Source: Kurthia senegalensis (lineage in GTDB: Bacteria; Bacillota; Bacilli; Bacillales_A; Planococcaceae). Taken from it: a stretch of 64,000 bases of DNA. Numbering within the stretch: position 1 is the first letter of the stretch; each line of letters starts with the position of its first letter. Location of the stretch: contig NZ_HE611066.1 in the NCBI RefSeq assembly GCF_000285595.1, forward strand, positions 370,400 through 434,399, in the 5' to 3' direction. A model generated the notes under the pieces. It saw nothing but the letters and a program-made list of their open reading frames with translations. It was not told where the DNA came from and did not search any database. The translations under genes and the position numbers were made by a program. This document shows, piece by piece, positions 54,238 to 63,991 of the stretch.

Positions 54238-54884
54238 TTTGTCAGTGTAATTTGAACAACTTGTCCGACTTCATATGGTACCGTACAGTGAAAATTCGGC
54301 GCTTCTTTCGATAGCGCAACGAGTTGTTTAGACGTCGGAACCGCAATGAATTCATCAGCAATATCCATCGTGTTTTGACGGCGCCACTTCGTCCATGAAA
54401 AGGCACGACTTGCTAAATTTGTATGGAACGTTCGCTGCTTTTCTTCCGACCATATTTCTTGTGTTCCTTCTGCACTGTTTAAAACGAGACCGTTTGGAAG
54501 AAGCGCAACCCAGTGCAAAATAGCATATGTTGAAAAAGGGATGTATTTTTTACGGCGACAACCGGGAAGTAAGTAAAAGGAATGTGCGCGTTTCGTTTTC
54601 GATTGTTCAAAAGGGACGACTACTGCTTGGAAGTGAGGCAATTCAAGTGTAGACGTAAGCACTTTTTCGAATTGATTTAAAAAAGAGGCGAGTGCTTGCG
54701 CATTAAAAAATTCACCGAGTAATGTCGTTCCGTGCATCGGATGGAGTGTATAAGTTGTTTTTGAAACAATCTCTCCAATGATCTGCGTTAAATCGATCGG
54801 TGAAACGTGCTTGTTTGAAAGTGCCGTTAAGCCGTTTACTAACGCATACATACCGCAAGTACTTCCTTTTTGTTCGTAAATCAT
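54234..54884 (-). CDS. Unknown protein with papain/C39-like cysteine peptidase pattern
   Basis: 216 residues. Near the N-terminus GSTCGMYALVNGL has a Cys at residue 10 in a helix start, as in C39 and other papain-fold peptidases ('CG..AL'). The candidate catalytic His is in YAILHWVALLPNG (H124) and an Asn follows at about 136 (VLNSAEG), the usual Cys-His-Asn/Asp order. No signal peptide, so cytoplasmic. ATG 54884 has GGAGTGG. It is divergent from the SF2 helicase gene. Fold assignment is from pattern only. Confidence 0.6.
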   Translation of the reverse strand: MIYEQKGSTCGMYALVNGLTALSNKHVSPIDLTQIIGEIVSKTTYTLHPMHGTTLLGEFFNAQALASFLNQFEKVLTSTLELPHFQAVVVPFEQSKTKRAHSFYLLPGCRRKKYIPFSTYAILHWVALLPNGLVLNSAEGTQEIWSEEKQRTFHTNLASRAFSWTKWRRQNTMDIADEFIAVPTSKQLVALSKEAPNFHCTVPYEVGQVVQITLTN

Positions 54885-54991
54885 GAAACCACTCCAGTCT
54901 ATATGAAAGTATAACAATGATTCGTCGATAAAGGAATACGATTTGTACATATGCTATACTAAAAGGAACATACATTCGGAGAGGGTACGCT

Positions 54992-57373
54992 ATGCAACGA
55001 GTAGAAATGCAATTATTTTTCACGGAATTAAAAGAGAAAATAGAACAGACGAAACATCTTCAAACGTCGATGAAAGGGCGTCGCTTTTTAAACAAGTTAG
55101 GCTATAAAGTACGCTCCGCAAAAATCGTAGAAGAAGTAGAACGACAATTGAAAAAACAAAATATGCATATCGTACTACCAAAAGGTATGCATTCATGGAA
55201 AGAACTTGATTTGGACGATTCTTTTCGTTTTTCTTTCATTGATACGCCACATCGAGAAAATCCTGCACAGCACGTGCCAAAAATGTCGCGGATTGCTTGC
55301 TTAGGAAAGGAGAGGGATTTTCCTTTGTATGCGTATCAGCACGAGGCGATTCAGACGATGCAACGATATGCGATAAAACGTCCTGATTTCGTTGGTTTAC
55401 TCGTTTTACCGACAGGTGCAGGAAAAACGACGACAGCGGTCGAATACGCGCTCGATGCGTTATTAATGCACGGAAAGAAAGTATTATGGCTTGCACATCG
55501 TCATGAATTGTTAGAGCAGGCACTGCGTTCTTTTCAAAAGGCAGCCGCTTTTCGAAAAGGATCTGCCATTACGTATAAAATGATTTCTGGAAAGCATGAG
55601 AAAGCTTCGGCTATTTCCGGTGAGGAGCAATTGCTCATTGCGAGTAAAGATAGCGTACTAAATGAACAGGCATTGAAGTCATTTGCGCTCGATGCACATT
55701 GTTTAATCGTCATTGATGAGGCACATCACGCTCCGGCGAGAACGTATCGCCAATTACTGGCGAACGTATCGAAATGGACGCGTTCACAACAAATTTTAGG
55801 TTTAACCGCAACGCCATATCGAACGAGTGAAGACGAAGCGGGGGCGATGAAGCAACTGTTTAAAGACGGCATTTTATTTAAGCGAGATTTAAAAACGATG
55901 ATTGCAGCTGGTATCGTAAGTGAGCCACATTTTATTCAGTTGCAAACGGATATGAGCGTCGATCAAACGTTAACGGAAGAAGAGAAACAAGCTATTCAGC
56001 TATTCGACCGTCTTCCAGAGAAAATCGCGAAAGCATTGAGTGAAAATAGAAAGCGAAATGATGTCATCGTGCAACATTTCGTAAAAAATCGTCAAAAGTA
56101 TGGGAAGACGATTGTTTTTGCTATTAATCAAACACATGCGCATATGTTGCAACATTTATTTGAAAAACAACAAATTAAAAGTGGTATCGTCGTTTCAAAT
56201 ACAGCGAAAAAAAATCATGAAACGATTGCTGCTTTTCGTTCGAACGTGGTAGACGTGCTCATTAACGTCAATATTTTAACAGAAGGGGCCGACTTTCCAG
56301 ACGTAGGGACGGTTTTTTTAACACGACCGACGACGTCTTCCATTTTAATGACACAAATGATCGGACGTGCATTACGTGGTGAAGTAGCAGGTGGAACGAA
56401 GCGTGCGCACATCGTCAGCTTCATTGATGATTGGATGGAGCAAATAAACTGGGCGAATAGTCAACAATTAATGGAAGGCCCTTCGATACTGAACGAAGCG
56501 ATGGCGCGAGATGATACGTCGATTACAAAACTGATTTCTCAGCAAACGTTGAAGCAAGTTATGCATGAGTTAGACACGCAATTGCGCCCGACGCGTCAAA
56601 TTCGTACGACGTTTACAGAAAGTGTTCCTGTCGGTGTATACGTATTTAGTTATTTGAGAAAGACAGCGAACGGGGAGCAAACAGAGCATGCAGAAATTCT
56701 CGTGTATGAACACCTTAAAGAAGCATTTACTCGAATGAAAAAAGAATGGCCGTTTGTTGTGGCAAATTATCCGGCGGCAAGCCATGAATCATTTCGTGTC
56801 ATAAAAGACATTGCTTCGAAGTTGGAGCAAATTTGTTTTAGCCAACTGTACAAAGCACCGACAACGACACCGAGTGAACTGCGTGATCTCGTTTACTACA
56901 TCGTACAGATGGGCGAATTCCCACCGTATTTACCATTTGAAAACAGACATCAAGTCGATCTGACCGCACTTGCTGAAACGATTATTCGTGACGATTTAGG
57001 ACCGGGTAAAAAGGCCACGTACTTAAAAAATTATTGGCAAACGCATCCATTCGCGCGCATTTACTTTAACTATGACGAATTGTATTTTCGTAAATGTATT
57101 GATTTAGAGCTATTACGTATGGAATCTCCTCTTACACGACTTGAAGATGTATCACTTACGGTTTGGAAAGAGGAACATCCGTTATTGTATAAACGACTCA
57201 TTAAAGCTTTATTTGAAAAAGTAAAAGTAGAAGGTGGCTATCGTTGTATGAGAACAGGGCATGTTCATCCGTCGAAAAAACAATTTGCAATTGCGTATAA
57301 AAAATCGCTCGGAAAAGGCGGAAAAACAACACTTCATAATTTACTCGTCATTGAAAAAAGAGAACGTGATTAA
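54992..57373 (+). CDS. SF2 DEAD/DEAH helicase (COG1061-like) with HNH-like C-terminal end
   Basis: 793 residues. N-terminal domain of about 110 residues, then helicase motifs: YAYQHEAIQ (Q region), Walker A LPTGAGKTT (139-147), motif Ia WLAHRHELL, motif II VIDEAHHA, motif III GLTATPYRT, motif V ILTEGADFPDVG, motif VI QMIGRALRG. The last 45 residues read YRCMRTGHVHPSKK … LGKGGKTTLHNLLVIEKRER, which recalls an HNH endonuclease end (C..TG … GG.TTL.NL) but without the paired catalytic histidines. Ribosome site GGAGAGGG. The restriction-like architecture suggests DNA processing or repair; role unknown. Confidence 0.8.
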   Translation: MQRVEMQLFFTELKEKIEQTKHLQTSMKGRRFLNKLGYKVRSAKIVEEVERQLKKQNMHIVLPKGMHSWKELDLDDSFRFSFIDTPHRENPAQHVPKMSRIACLGKERDFPLYAYQHEAIQTMQRYAIKRPDFVGLLVLPTGAGKTTTAVEYALDALLMHGKKVLWLAHRHELLEQALRSFQKAAAFRKGSAITYKMISGKHEKASAISGEEQLLIASKDSVLNEQALKSFALDAHCLIVIDEAHHAPARTYRQLLANVSKWTRSQQILGLTATPYRTSEDEAGAMKQLFKDGILFKRDLKTMIAAGIVSEPHFIQLQTDMSVDQTLTEEEKQAIQLFDRLPEKIAKALSENRKRNDVIVQHFVKNRQKYGKTIVFAINQTHAHMLQHLFEKQQIKSGIVVSNTAKKNHETIAAFRSNVVDVLINVNILTEGADFPDVGTVFLTRPTTSSILMTQMIGRALRGEVAGGTKRAHIVSFIDDWMEQINWANSQQLMEGPSILNEAMARDDTSITKLISQQTLKQVMHELDTQLRPTRQIRTTFTESVPVGVYVFSYLRKTANGEQTEHAEILVYEHLKEAFTRMKKEWPFVVANYPAASHESFRVIKDIASKLEQICFSQLYKAPTTTPSELRDLVYYIVQMGEFPPYLPFENRHQVDLTALAETIIRDDLGPGKKATYLKNYWQTHPFARIYFNYDELYFRKCIDLELLRMESPLTRLEDVSLTVWKEEHPLLYKRLIKALFEKVKVEGGYRCMRTGHVHPSKKQFAIAYKKSLGKGGKTTLHNLLVIEKRERD

Positions 57374-57391
57374 ATCATCACGTTCTTTTTT
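57354..57391 (+). terminator. Terminator overlapping the helicase stop codon
   Basis: AAAAAAGAGAACGTGAT and ATCACGTTCTTTTTT pair; the loop contains the stop region. Confidence 0.88.
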
Positions 57392-57514
57392 ATGCCATCA
57401 TTCTCTCGACAACGTGAAGGATAAATACGCGAATTTGTTAAATTATCATAAAATTTAGAAAAGTTGAACGATTAAACGATAGATGTGTTAGGATAGTATC
57501 TAATTACATAACGT

Positions 57515-57720
57515 GTATGAAGCGGTGTTTATGAAAATAAGCTTAAAAGGGAAGTTTGGTGTGAATCCAACGCTGTCCCGCAACTGTGAAAATGGAGCGA
57601 TGTGCAACATGCCACTGTCTATGTAGATGGGAAGGCTGTCGTCGCGTTGATATGAAGTCAGGAGACCTGCCGTTTCTAGTGCGCACCAGAACCTACGTGG
57701 AAATAGGTGGTGATTGTACG
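57515..57720 (+). ncRNA. Cobalamin riboswitch
   Basis: Classic sequence blocks in order: AAAAGGGAA, GTGTGAATCCAACGCTG, TCCCGCAACTGTGA, ATGCCACTG, GATGGGAAGG, and the B12 box GAAGTCAGGAGACCTGCC (57654-57671). A hairpin terminator follows before metE. When adenosyl- or methylcobalamin is bound the RNA should stop transcription, so metE is off when B12 is at hand. Confidence 0.95.
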
Positions 57721-57774
57721 ACAAAATCGTAACTTTATTTCGCTTACGCTTTTTTACGATTGAATTTGTCTCTC

Positions 57775-57807
57775 ACCCCCTTTTCTCGATAGAAAAGGGG
57801 TTTTTTG
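57775..57807 (+). terminator. Riboswitch expression platform (terminator)
   Basis: CCCCTTTTCT, loop CGAT, AGAAAAGGGG, then six T, 35 bases before the metE ATG. Confidence 0.9.
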
Positions 57808-57841
57808 TGCCACGTTTGTAAACAACTGAGGAGGCGTTCAA

Positions 57842-60112
57842 ATGAAAACAGCAGTAATTGGGTATCCGTACATCGGAGAAAATCGACAATGGAAACGTAT
57901 TTTAGAAAACTATTGGAAAGGTCAATTGGAAAAATCTTCGTTAGAAGAACAATTGAAATCCCTTCGTCTTCAATATTTACAACATCAAAAATCATTAGGA
58001 TTAGATCTTTTAACGGTCGGAGATTTTACATATTATGATCGCATGCTCGACCTTGCTGTTATGTTTGGAATGATTCCGAAGCGTTACGAGACAGAAGAGG
58101 CGTCGCTCGAAACGTATTATGCAATGGCACGTGGGTCGAAAAATGTCGTAGCAAGTGAAATGACAAAATGGTTTAATACGAATTATCATTACATCGTTCC
58201 AGAATATGAAGGGAAACCGCTACAGCTAACGTCTAATTTGTTTGCGAAACTCGTTCGAGAAACGGTTGAAACCATTGGGGAAGTGCCACGTGTCACAATC
58301 ATCGGGCCTTATACGTTCCAACGTTTAACGAAAGGGATTTCTGAGGCGCAACGTCCAGCCTTTTTGTTACAGTTAATTCACGTATACGGTCAACTTATTC
58401 ATGAACTCGAACAACTCGGCGTATCGACAATCCAATTAGAAGAACCGGCATTTACGTCCGAATTAACAGAAGACGAAATAGCACTTGCAGAACAACTGTA
58501 CGTCCAACTAACAGAAATCGTTCAAAGTGACATCTTCATTACGACTTATTTTGAAGGCATTCCGTCATTAGAACGTATTTTACAATTCCCTGTTGCTGGT
58601 TTCGGTCTTGATTTTGTTGCCGGTGAAAAGGAAAATATCGCCGCATTACGCCATATTGATTTCCCGAAAGATAAAACGCTTGCGATTGGTTTAGTTAATG
58701 GTCGTGACATTTGGGCATCTAATTTAGCAGAACGTACCATTTTAATTGAAACGATTCAAAAGTTAACAGGTGCTAAAGAGCTTGTATTGCAAACGTCTTG
58801 TAGTTTACAACACGTTCCCGTAACCGTTTCAAATGAGACAAAATTACAGCCTACGCTAAAAAATGCGCTCGCTTTTGCAGATGAAAAAATAAAAGAACTT
58901 ATTTTATTGAAACAGTATGTATTTAATCACGAAACACCCGTAAAACAAGCAATCGCAATGAATTTAGATGCTTTAGAACGTCTGCAAAATCATCCGGAAC
59001 GTCAAAAAGTAACGATTCAACGAGCTGTACAACAACTGAAACAAAGTGATTTCGAACGACAAGCACCGTATGGACAACGGTTGATTGCGCAAAAAGAAGC
59101 GCTTCAATTACCCGATTATCCGACGACGACAATCGGCAGTTTCCCCCAATCTGAAGCAGTGCGACAAAATCGTTTGAAATGGCGTAAAGGTGAAATTACG
59201 AACGAACAATATGAGCAGTTTAATCAAGAAGAAACGAAACGCTGGATTGCCATTCAAGAAGAAATTGGATTAGACGTATTCGTACACGGTGAATTCGAAC
59301 GGACAGACATGGTAGAATATTTTGGAGAAAAATTAGAAGGGTTTGCTTTTACAGAAAAAGCATGGGTCGTTTCATACGGTTCTCGCTGTGTGAAACCACC
59401 GATTATTTATGGGGATGTCGAATGGACACAACCGATGACGGTGAAGGAGACAGTCTACGCACAGTCGTTAACGAACAAGCGACTGAAAGGGATGTTAACA
59501 GGACCTGTTACGATCTTAAATTGGTCGTTCGTACGTAATGACCTTTCTCGTTCTGACGTCGCGTATCAAATTGCCATCGCACTACAACAAGAGGTGAAGG
59601 CGTTAGAAGCGGCCGGTATTTCCATTATTCAAATTGATGAACCCGCTTTGAAAGAAGGGCTTCCGCTTCGTAAGTCTGCACAAAAAGCATACGTTCAATC
59701 AGGCATTAAAGCATTTAAATTAACGGCTGCTACAGTGAAAAATGAAACGCAAATTCATACGCATATGTGTTATTGCGAATTCAATGATTTTATCGAAGAA
59801 ATTGAGGCACTTGATGCAGACGTTATTTCGATTGAAACGTCGAGAAGTCATGGAGAATTAATTGAGGCACTGAAAGTAAATCCGTATAAATTAGGAATCG
59901 GTTTAGGTGTGTACGATATTCATAGCCCACGTGTCCCGACGCAACAAGAAATTGAGACGATTTTAACGGAGAGTCGAGAAGTGATTGCAAAAGATCAGTT
60001 TTGGATTAACCCCGATTGCGGGTTGAAGACAAGACGTGAAGAAGAGACCATCGCTTCTTTGAAACAAATGGTGAAAGCGGCAAGTATATTAAAACAACAA
60101 GTAAAAGCTTAA
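57842..60112 (+). CDS. metE: Cobalamin-independent methionine synthase MetE
   Basis: 756 residues, the usual length. The N-terminal barrel (to about 380) and C-terminal barrel with catalytic zinc ligands in HTHMCYCEF and NPDCGLKTR, and substrate blocks TTIGSFPQS, GMLTGPVTILNWSF, IQIDEPALKEGL and SIETSRSHG. It transfers methyl from 5-methyltetrahydropteroyl-polyglutamate to homocysteine. Control by the B12 riboswitch implies a B12-dependent synthase (MetH) elsewhere. Ribosome site GAGGAGG. Confidence 0.96.
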   Translation: MKTAVIGYPYIGENRQWKRILENYWKGQLEKSSLEEQLKSLRLQYLQHQKSLGLDLLTVGDFTYYDRMLDLAVMFGMIPKRYETEEASLETYYAMARGSKNVVASEMTKWFNTNYHYIVPEYEGKPLQLTSNLFAKLVRETVETIGEVPRVTIIGPYTFQRLTKGISEAQRPAFLLQLIHVYGQLIHELEQLGVSTIQLEEPAFTSELTEDEIALAEQLYVQLTEIVQSDIFITTYFEGIPSLERILQFPVAGFGLDFVAGEKENIAALRHIDFPKDKTLAIGLVNGRDIWASNLAERTILIETIQKLTGAKELVLQTSCSLQHVPVTVSNETKLQPTLKNALAFADEKIKELILLKQYVFNHETPVKQAIAMNLDALERLQNHPERQKVTIQRAVQQLKQSDFERQAPYGQRLIAQKEALQLPDYPTTTIGSFPQSEAVRQNRLKWRKGEITNEQYEQFNQEETKRWIAIQEEIGLDVFVHGEFERTDMVEYFGEKLEGFAFTEKAWVVSYGSRCVKPPIIYGDVEWTQPMTVKETVYAQSLTNKRLKGMLTGPVTILNWSFVRNDLSRSDVAYQIAIALQQEVKALEAAGISIIQIDEPALKEGLPLRKSAQKAYVQSGIKAFKLTAATVKNETQIHTHMCYCEFNDFIEEIEALDADVISIETSRSHGELIEALKVNPYKLGIGLGVYDIHSPRVPTQQEIETILTESREVIAKDQFWINPDCGLKTRREEETIASLKQMVKAASILKQQVKA

Positions 60113-60121
60113 TAAATTGGT

Positions 60122-60154
60122 CGAGGGCCCAGCGTAATTTACGCTGGGCCCTCA
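60122..60154 (+). terminator. metE terminator
   Basis: GAGGGCCCAGCGTAA and TTACGCTGGGCCCTC are exact complements; very GC-rich stem but only a short T-tail. Confidence 0.85.
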
Positions 60155-60499
60155 TTGTGCTTGCTAATTTTCTATTGTATCGACCCTACCATCAGGGGAG
60201 TGAGTTACTATATATATTAGACCGCGGTAACATTTCAATACTTTACTTTCTAACTTAAACAATACGAACCCTACCTGCTCTCGTATCTATGCGACCCTAT
60301 AGTCGCGCCTATTGGAATAAGCATCTTCAAAAATAAAACAAAAATTGCCTTAAAATCAGCAAGATATTAATTATAACATGAATTTACTATGAATGCACTA
60401 ATATTTTATTCTTATAAAAGAATAAAACTCGCTAGTCTATATAAAAATGATAAAATAATGTAACTAGCTATAATTAAAACGTGTGAATAGACGATTTAA
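60155..60499. other. Intergenic stretch, no gene seen
   Basis: About 345 bases with stops in all frames. It contains repeated CGACCCTA-like words (ATCGACCCTACC, ACGAACCCTACC, GCGACCCTATAG near 60180, 60268, 60289) whose meaning is unclear. It precedes the UspA remnant. Confidence 0.5.
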
Positions 60500-60640
60500 A
60501 ATATCGTATTGTACGGCGTACCGTCGATTGAGCTTATTCAATATGCAAATGAAAATAACAATAAACTTGTCGTAATCGGAAATCGAGGCTTGAATGCATT
60601 GCAAGAGATAATTTTAGGTAGTGTGAGCCTAAAGTCTTAA
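60500..60640 (+). pseudogene. Universal stress protein (UspA) remnant, C-terminal end
   Basis: The frame reads IVLYGVPSIELIQYANENNN, KLVVIGNRGLNALQEIIL and GSVSLKS, then stop. 'G.PS..I..YA…LVVIGNRGL…ILGSVS' is the ATP-binding end of UspA proteins (G-2x-G-9x-G-S type). The N-terminal two-thirds is missing and no start exists, so it is a relic. Confidence 0.75.
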
Positions 60641-60660
60641 ATGTCTTTAGGCTCTTTTTT
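60625..60660 (+). terminator. Terminator at the end of the uspA remnant
   Basis: GAGCCTAAAG and CTTTAGGCTC form a perfect stem with six T. Confidence 0.9.
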
Positions 60661-60821
60661 ATTATGTTTAACAATAATGCGTAAAGTTACACTTTAAAAG
60701 TGTATAAAATAGGAGTAATGTCATTTTAAGTAATATATAAATCTAAATCCTTATTGCTAAAGGCTCTCTTTTTATTTAAAATTAAATGAATTATTACACA
60801 ATAGAGAAGAGGAAAAGTAGT

Positions 60822-62507
60822 ATGAAAGTAGGTAAGAAGTTAAATATAGCATTTTACTCAATCGTTTTTTTAATGTGTATTTCGGTTGTAGTAACGTATT
60901 TTAATGTGAAAAATATAGAAAATAAAACAGATGAAGCGTTTAATAATCGTGTCGCTCAATTACAATTGAATAATGATATTCGAACGAATATATATAAACA
61001 AGGTTTATATGCGCGAGCAGTTATTTTAGATAACTCTAAAAGAAATCAAGAGTTATTAACAGAAAGTGCTACAGAGCTAGATAAAAATGTGACAGATTTA
61101 AAACCGTTAATTTTATCAAAAGAAATGATGAACAAATGGGAAGATGTGAATACACTAAATACAGAATTCAATGACATTTTATCGAATTTGAAAGCAGCTC
61201 TTGATCAAAATGATACACAAAAAGCGACGAATATCGTGAATACAAATTTAGCGCAAACAAACTCTAAACTCGTAACGTTAGCTGCTGAAATGAATGACTA
61301 TCAATTACAAAAAATGAATGACATTCAATCTGACACACAATCGGCTTTATCATTAACGAAATTAACAGGATTTTTCATACTGTTATTTAGTATTTTGTTT
61401 GGTATTCTTGTCGCAACGTATGTTAAACGTAAAATTACGACGCCTATTCAAATCGTTACGACGAATATGGAAACGATGGCAACAGGTGATTTCACTATCG
61501 AAGATGTACAATTTAAATCAAAAGATGAAATCGGAACACTCGTGACGAGCGTGAATCATATGAAAGCTAGTTTGAAACAATTGATTCAAAACGTACAACA
61601 CAACGTAGAGCATTTATCTGCTTCTGCCGAAGAATTATCGGCTAGTACGGAAGAAGTAACTGCAACGAACGAAACAATTTCTTCACAAGTAACGACAACT
61701 TCTGATGCTGCGAGTGGTTCAACGATGGCTGCGAAAGAAAGTTCTGCTGCTATGGAAGAAACAGCACAAGGTGTACAACGTATTGCGGAAGCTGCCCAAA
61801 CGCTAAATCATGCTTCTGCAAGTGCAAGTACGCTGTCGCTAAATGGTGTGACGATTGTTGAACAAGCACAGCAACAAATGACGACGATTTATACGTCAAC
61901 AGAGTTATTAGATGATCTCGTTCAAAAGTTAGCGAAACAGTCAGAAGAAATTGAACATATTACGAGCGTTATAACTGAAATTACTGATCAAACGAATCTT
62001 TTAGCATTAAATGCTGCGATCGAAGCTGCACGTGCTGGAGAACACGGAAAAGGATTTGCCGTTGTTGCCGAAGAAGTTCGTAAGCTTGCTGAACAATCGA
62101 AAACATCAGCAAATTCAATTTCCCAATTAACGACTGAAATTCGTTTAGATACGAAAAATGTTGAAGAAGCCGTGACGAATTCTTTAGGATCAGTTCAAAG
62201 TGGTGTTCAAATTATTCAAGACGCAGGAAATTCTTTTAAAACAATTTCAGAAGCGATTGATGAAATTACTTCACAAATTCAAGAAGTATCCGCGACGACA
62301 GAACAACTTTCTGCAGGTGCCGAAGAAGTATCGGCTTCTGTTCATGGTATTTCAGAAGGCGCAGAACATGCGTCGGATGCGTTAGGGACAATCGTAACGT
62401 CCATGTCTGAGCAATTAGAAACGATGAATCAAGTAAGTGCTGTAGCACAAGAGTTAAGTGCAAGCGCTCAACAACTTCAAGACGAAATTAATCGATTCCA
62501 CGTATAA
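60822..62507 (+). CDS. Methyl-accepting chemotaxis protein
   Basis: 561 residues. TM1 (about 8-28), an extracellular 4-helix-bundle sensor (30-185), TM2 (about 188-208), HAMP ([20 protein letters not shown]), then a long coiled-coil signalling domain with the invariant tip [20 protein letters not shown] and methylation helices rich in Glu/Gln-Ala-Ser. It reports on an outside ligand to CheA/CheW; the ligand is unknown. ATG 60822 with GAGGAAAAG is preferred to ATG 60786. It indicates a motile organism. Confidence 0.92.
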   Translation: MKVGKKLNIAFYSIVFLMCISVVVTYFNVKNIENKTDEAFNNRVAQLQLNNDIRTNIYKQGLYARAVILDNSKRNQELLTESATELDKNVTDLKPLILSKEMMNKWEDVNTLNTEFNDILSNLKAALDQNDTQKATNIVNTNLAQTNSKLVTLAAEMNDYQLQKMNDIQSDTQSALSLTKLTGFFILLFSILFGILVATYVKRKITTPIQIVTTNMETMATGDFTIEDVQFKSKDEIGTLVTSVNHMKASLKQLIQNVQHNVEHLSASAEELSASTEEVTATNETISSQVTTTSDAASGSTMAAKESSAAMEETAQGVQRIAEAAQTLNHASASASTLSLNGVTIVEQAQQQMTTIYTSTELLDDLVQKLAKQSEEIEHITSVITEITDQTNLLALNAAIEAARAGEHGKGFAVVAEEVRKLAEQSKTSANSISQLTTEIRLDTKNVEEAVTNSLGSVQSGVQIIQDAGNSFKTISEAIDEITSQIQEVSATTEQLSAGAEEVSASVHGISEGAEHASDALGTIVTSMSEQLETMNQVSAVAQELSASAQQLQDEINRFHV

Positions 62508-62516
62508 AATAGTATA

Positions 62517-62556
62517 TAAAAGAACTTGTTTTGCTAAGGTGAAACAAGTTCTTTTA
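62517..62556 (+). terminator. Terminator after the chemotaxis receptor gene
   Basis: AAAAGAACTTGTTT and AAACAAGTTCTTTT pair around TGCTAAGGTG. Confidence 0.88.
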
Positions 62557-62606
62557 TGTCTTATGAAAAAAACAGCTAGAAATCCGCTTTCTTTAACCCT
62601 TTATAC

Positions 62607-62635
62607 AGTTACTTTAAGAAGGAATTTGGTATAAT
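62607..62635 (+). promoter_or_regulatory. Predicted promoter of the clpX-like gene
   Basis: Extended -10 TGGTATAAT (TATAAT at 62630-62635) with a weak -35 TTACTT region upstream. Confidence 0.45.
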
Positions 62636-62725
62636 AATAACAATTAAAGCTATTCATGTTATGTAAAATACGCATAATAAAATTGATAGTTCATCGACAT
62701 GCTCATATGTCGAGAGGAGGACTTT

Positions 62726-63991
62726 ATGGAAAACAACGAAACAACAGTTTGCAGTATTTGTAATAGAAGTTTAGAAGGACGTCCATTTATTCAAGGAGCT
62801 AAAGATGATGTAGCTGTTTGCGCAGAATGCATCCAAACTGCATCAGAATTACTCGGTTTAACACCGCCAGTAAATGAAATGGATGAAGACGATTATATTG
62901 AAAATTTAGCGTTTGAAGATATGATTCGCCCATCAGCAATTCGTGATTATTTAAATGACTATGTAATCGGACAAGAAGAAGCGAAACGTGTTTTATCTGT
63001 TGCGATTTACAACCATTTAAAACGTATGGCACATAATGCAAATCGTGATGAAGATGCACCTGAAATTGAAAAATCAAACGTGCTAATGGTTGGACCAACG
63101 GGTTCAGGTAAAACGTATTTATTACGTAAATTAGCGGAATTACTAGATATCCCAATGATCGTAGCAGACGCTTCAAGTATGACAGCAGCTGGTTACGTAG
63201 GGAGTGATCCAGAAGTGATGCTTCGCCAGCTTCTACAAGCAGCAGATGAAAACTTAGAACGTGCAGAACGTGGGATTATTTACATCGATGAAATCGATAA
63301 ATTAGGTCGTAAATCAGAATCTGCATCGATTACACGTGATGTTTCTGGTGAGTCTGTTCAACAACAAATTTTAAAAATTATTGAAGGGACAAAATCACAA
63401 GTTCCACTAGATGCCAATCGTCTACACCCAGGCGGTAACAACGTGGAAATGGATACGTCGAACATTTTATTCGTAGTCGGAGGTTCATTTGAAGGAATCG
63501 AAGAAATCATTCAAAAACGAATCGGCGAAGATGCACGTAAAATTGGGTTTGGTGGCAGCTTAGATGACGATGCGAAAAAAGAGAAGAAATTCAATGACTA
63601 TATTTTAGATGTTGAAGCAGAAGATTTACGTAAATTTGGTATGATTCCAGAATTACTCGGTCGTCTTCCAGTCGTTGTTCCTCTACAAGAATTAGACGTA
63701 GAAGCACTTAAACAAATTTTAACAGAACCGAAAAACGCTTTATTAAAACAATATCAAGCGTTGTTAGCTTATGATGGTGCAACAATTGATTTTTCAGATG
63801 AAGCGATTAAAGCAATTGCTGAAATTGCCCATGAGAAGAAAACAGGCGCGCGTTCACTTCGCTCTGTACTTGAAAAAGTGTTACTTCCGCATATGTTCAA
63901 TCTTCCAGATGAAGAAGAGAATGTTACATTCCGCTTCACAGAACAATCGATTCGTAAAGGCACAGCTCCTGAACGTATCGTAAATAAATAA
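62726..63991 (+). CDS. clpX: ClpX-type AAA+ unfoldase, divergent
   Basis: 421 residues. N-terminal zinc-binding domain with C9, C12, C32, C35 (VCSICN … VCAECI), then AAA+ core: Walker A GPTGSGKT (123-130), pore-1 loop AAGYVGSD, Walker B GIIYIDEIDK, sensor and arginine regions (ITRDVSGESVQQQILKIIEG), ClpP-docking IGFGG loop, and the C-terminal small domain (KKTGARSLRSVLEKVL). It differs from usual ClpX at several places: GYVGSDPEV instead of GYVGEDVE, and RLHP instead of RKHP in a pore loop. It is not beside tig, clpP or lon. ATG 62726 has GAGAGGAGG. It may be a paralogue or the only ClpX; both are possible. Confidence 0.85.
   Translation: MENNETTVCSICNRSLEGRPFIQGAKDDVAVCAECIQTASELLGLTPPVNEMDEDDYIENLAFEDMIRPSAIRDYLNDYVIGQEEAKRVLSVAIYNHLKRMAHNANRDEDAPEIEKSNVLMVGPTGSGKTYLLRKLAELLDIPMIVADASSMTAAGYVGSDPEVMLRQLLQAADENLERAERGIIYIDEIDKLGRKSESASITRDVSGESVQQQILKIIEGTKSQVPLDANRLHPGGNNVEMDTSNILFVVGGSFEGIEEIIQKRIGEDARKIGFGGSLDDDAKKEKKFNDYILDVEAEDLRKFGMIPELLGRLPVVVPLQELDVEALKQILTEPKNALLKQYQALLAYDGATIDFSDEAIKAIAEIAHEKKTGARSLRSVLEKVLLPHMFNLPDEEENVTFRFTEQSIRKGTAPERIVNK

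Noticed and set aside
54234..57373. A confirmed two-gene anti-phage system
   Set aside because: The two genes are divergent and stand-alone; nothing in the sequence ties them together beyond adjacency, so it is reported only as a possibility.
60155..60499. Recurring CGACCCTA-like words as a direct repeat array
   Set aside because: Only three imperfect, unevenly spaced copies; not enough for a CRISPR or iteron call.
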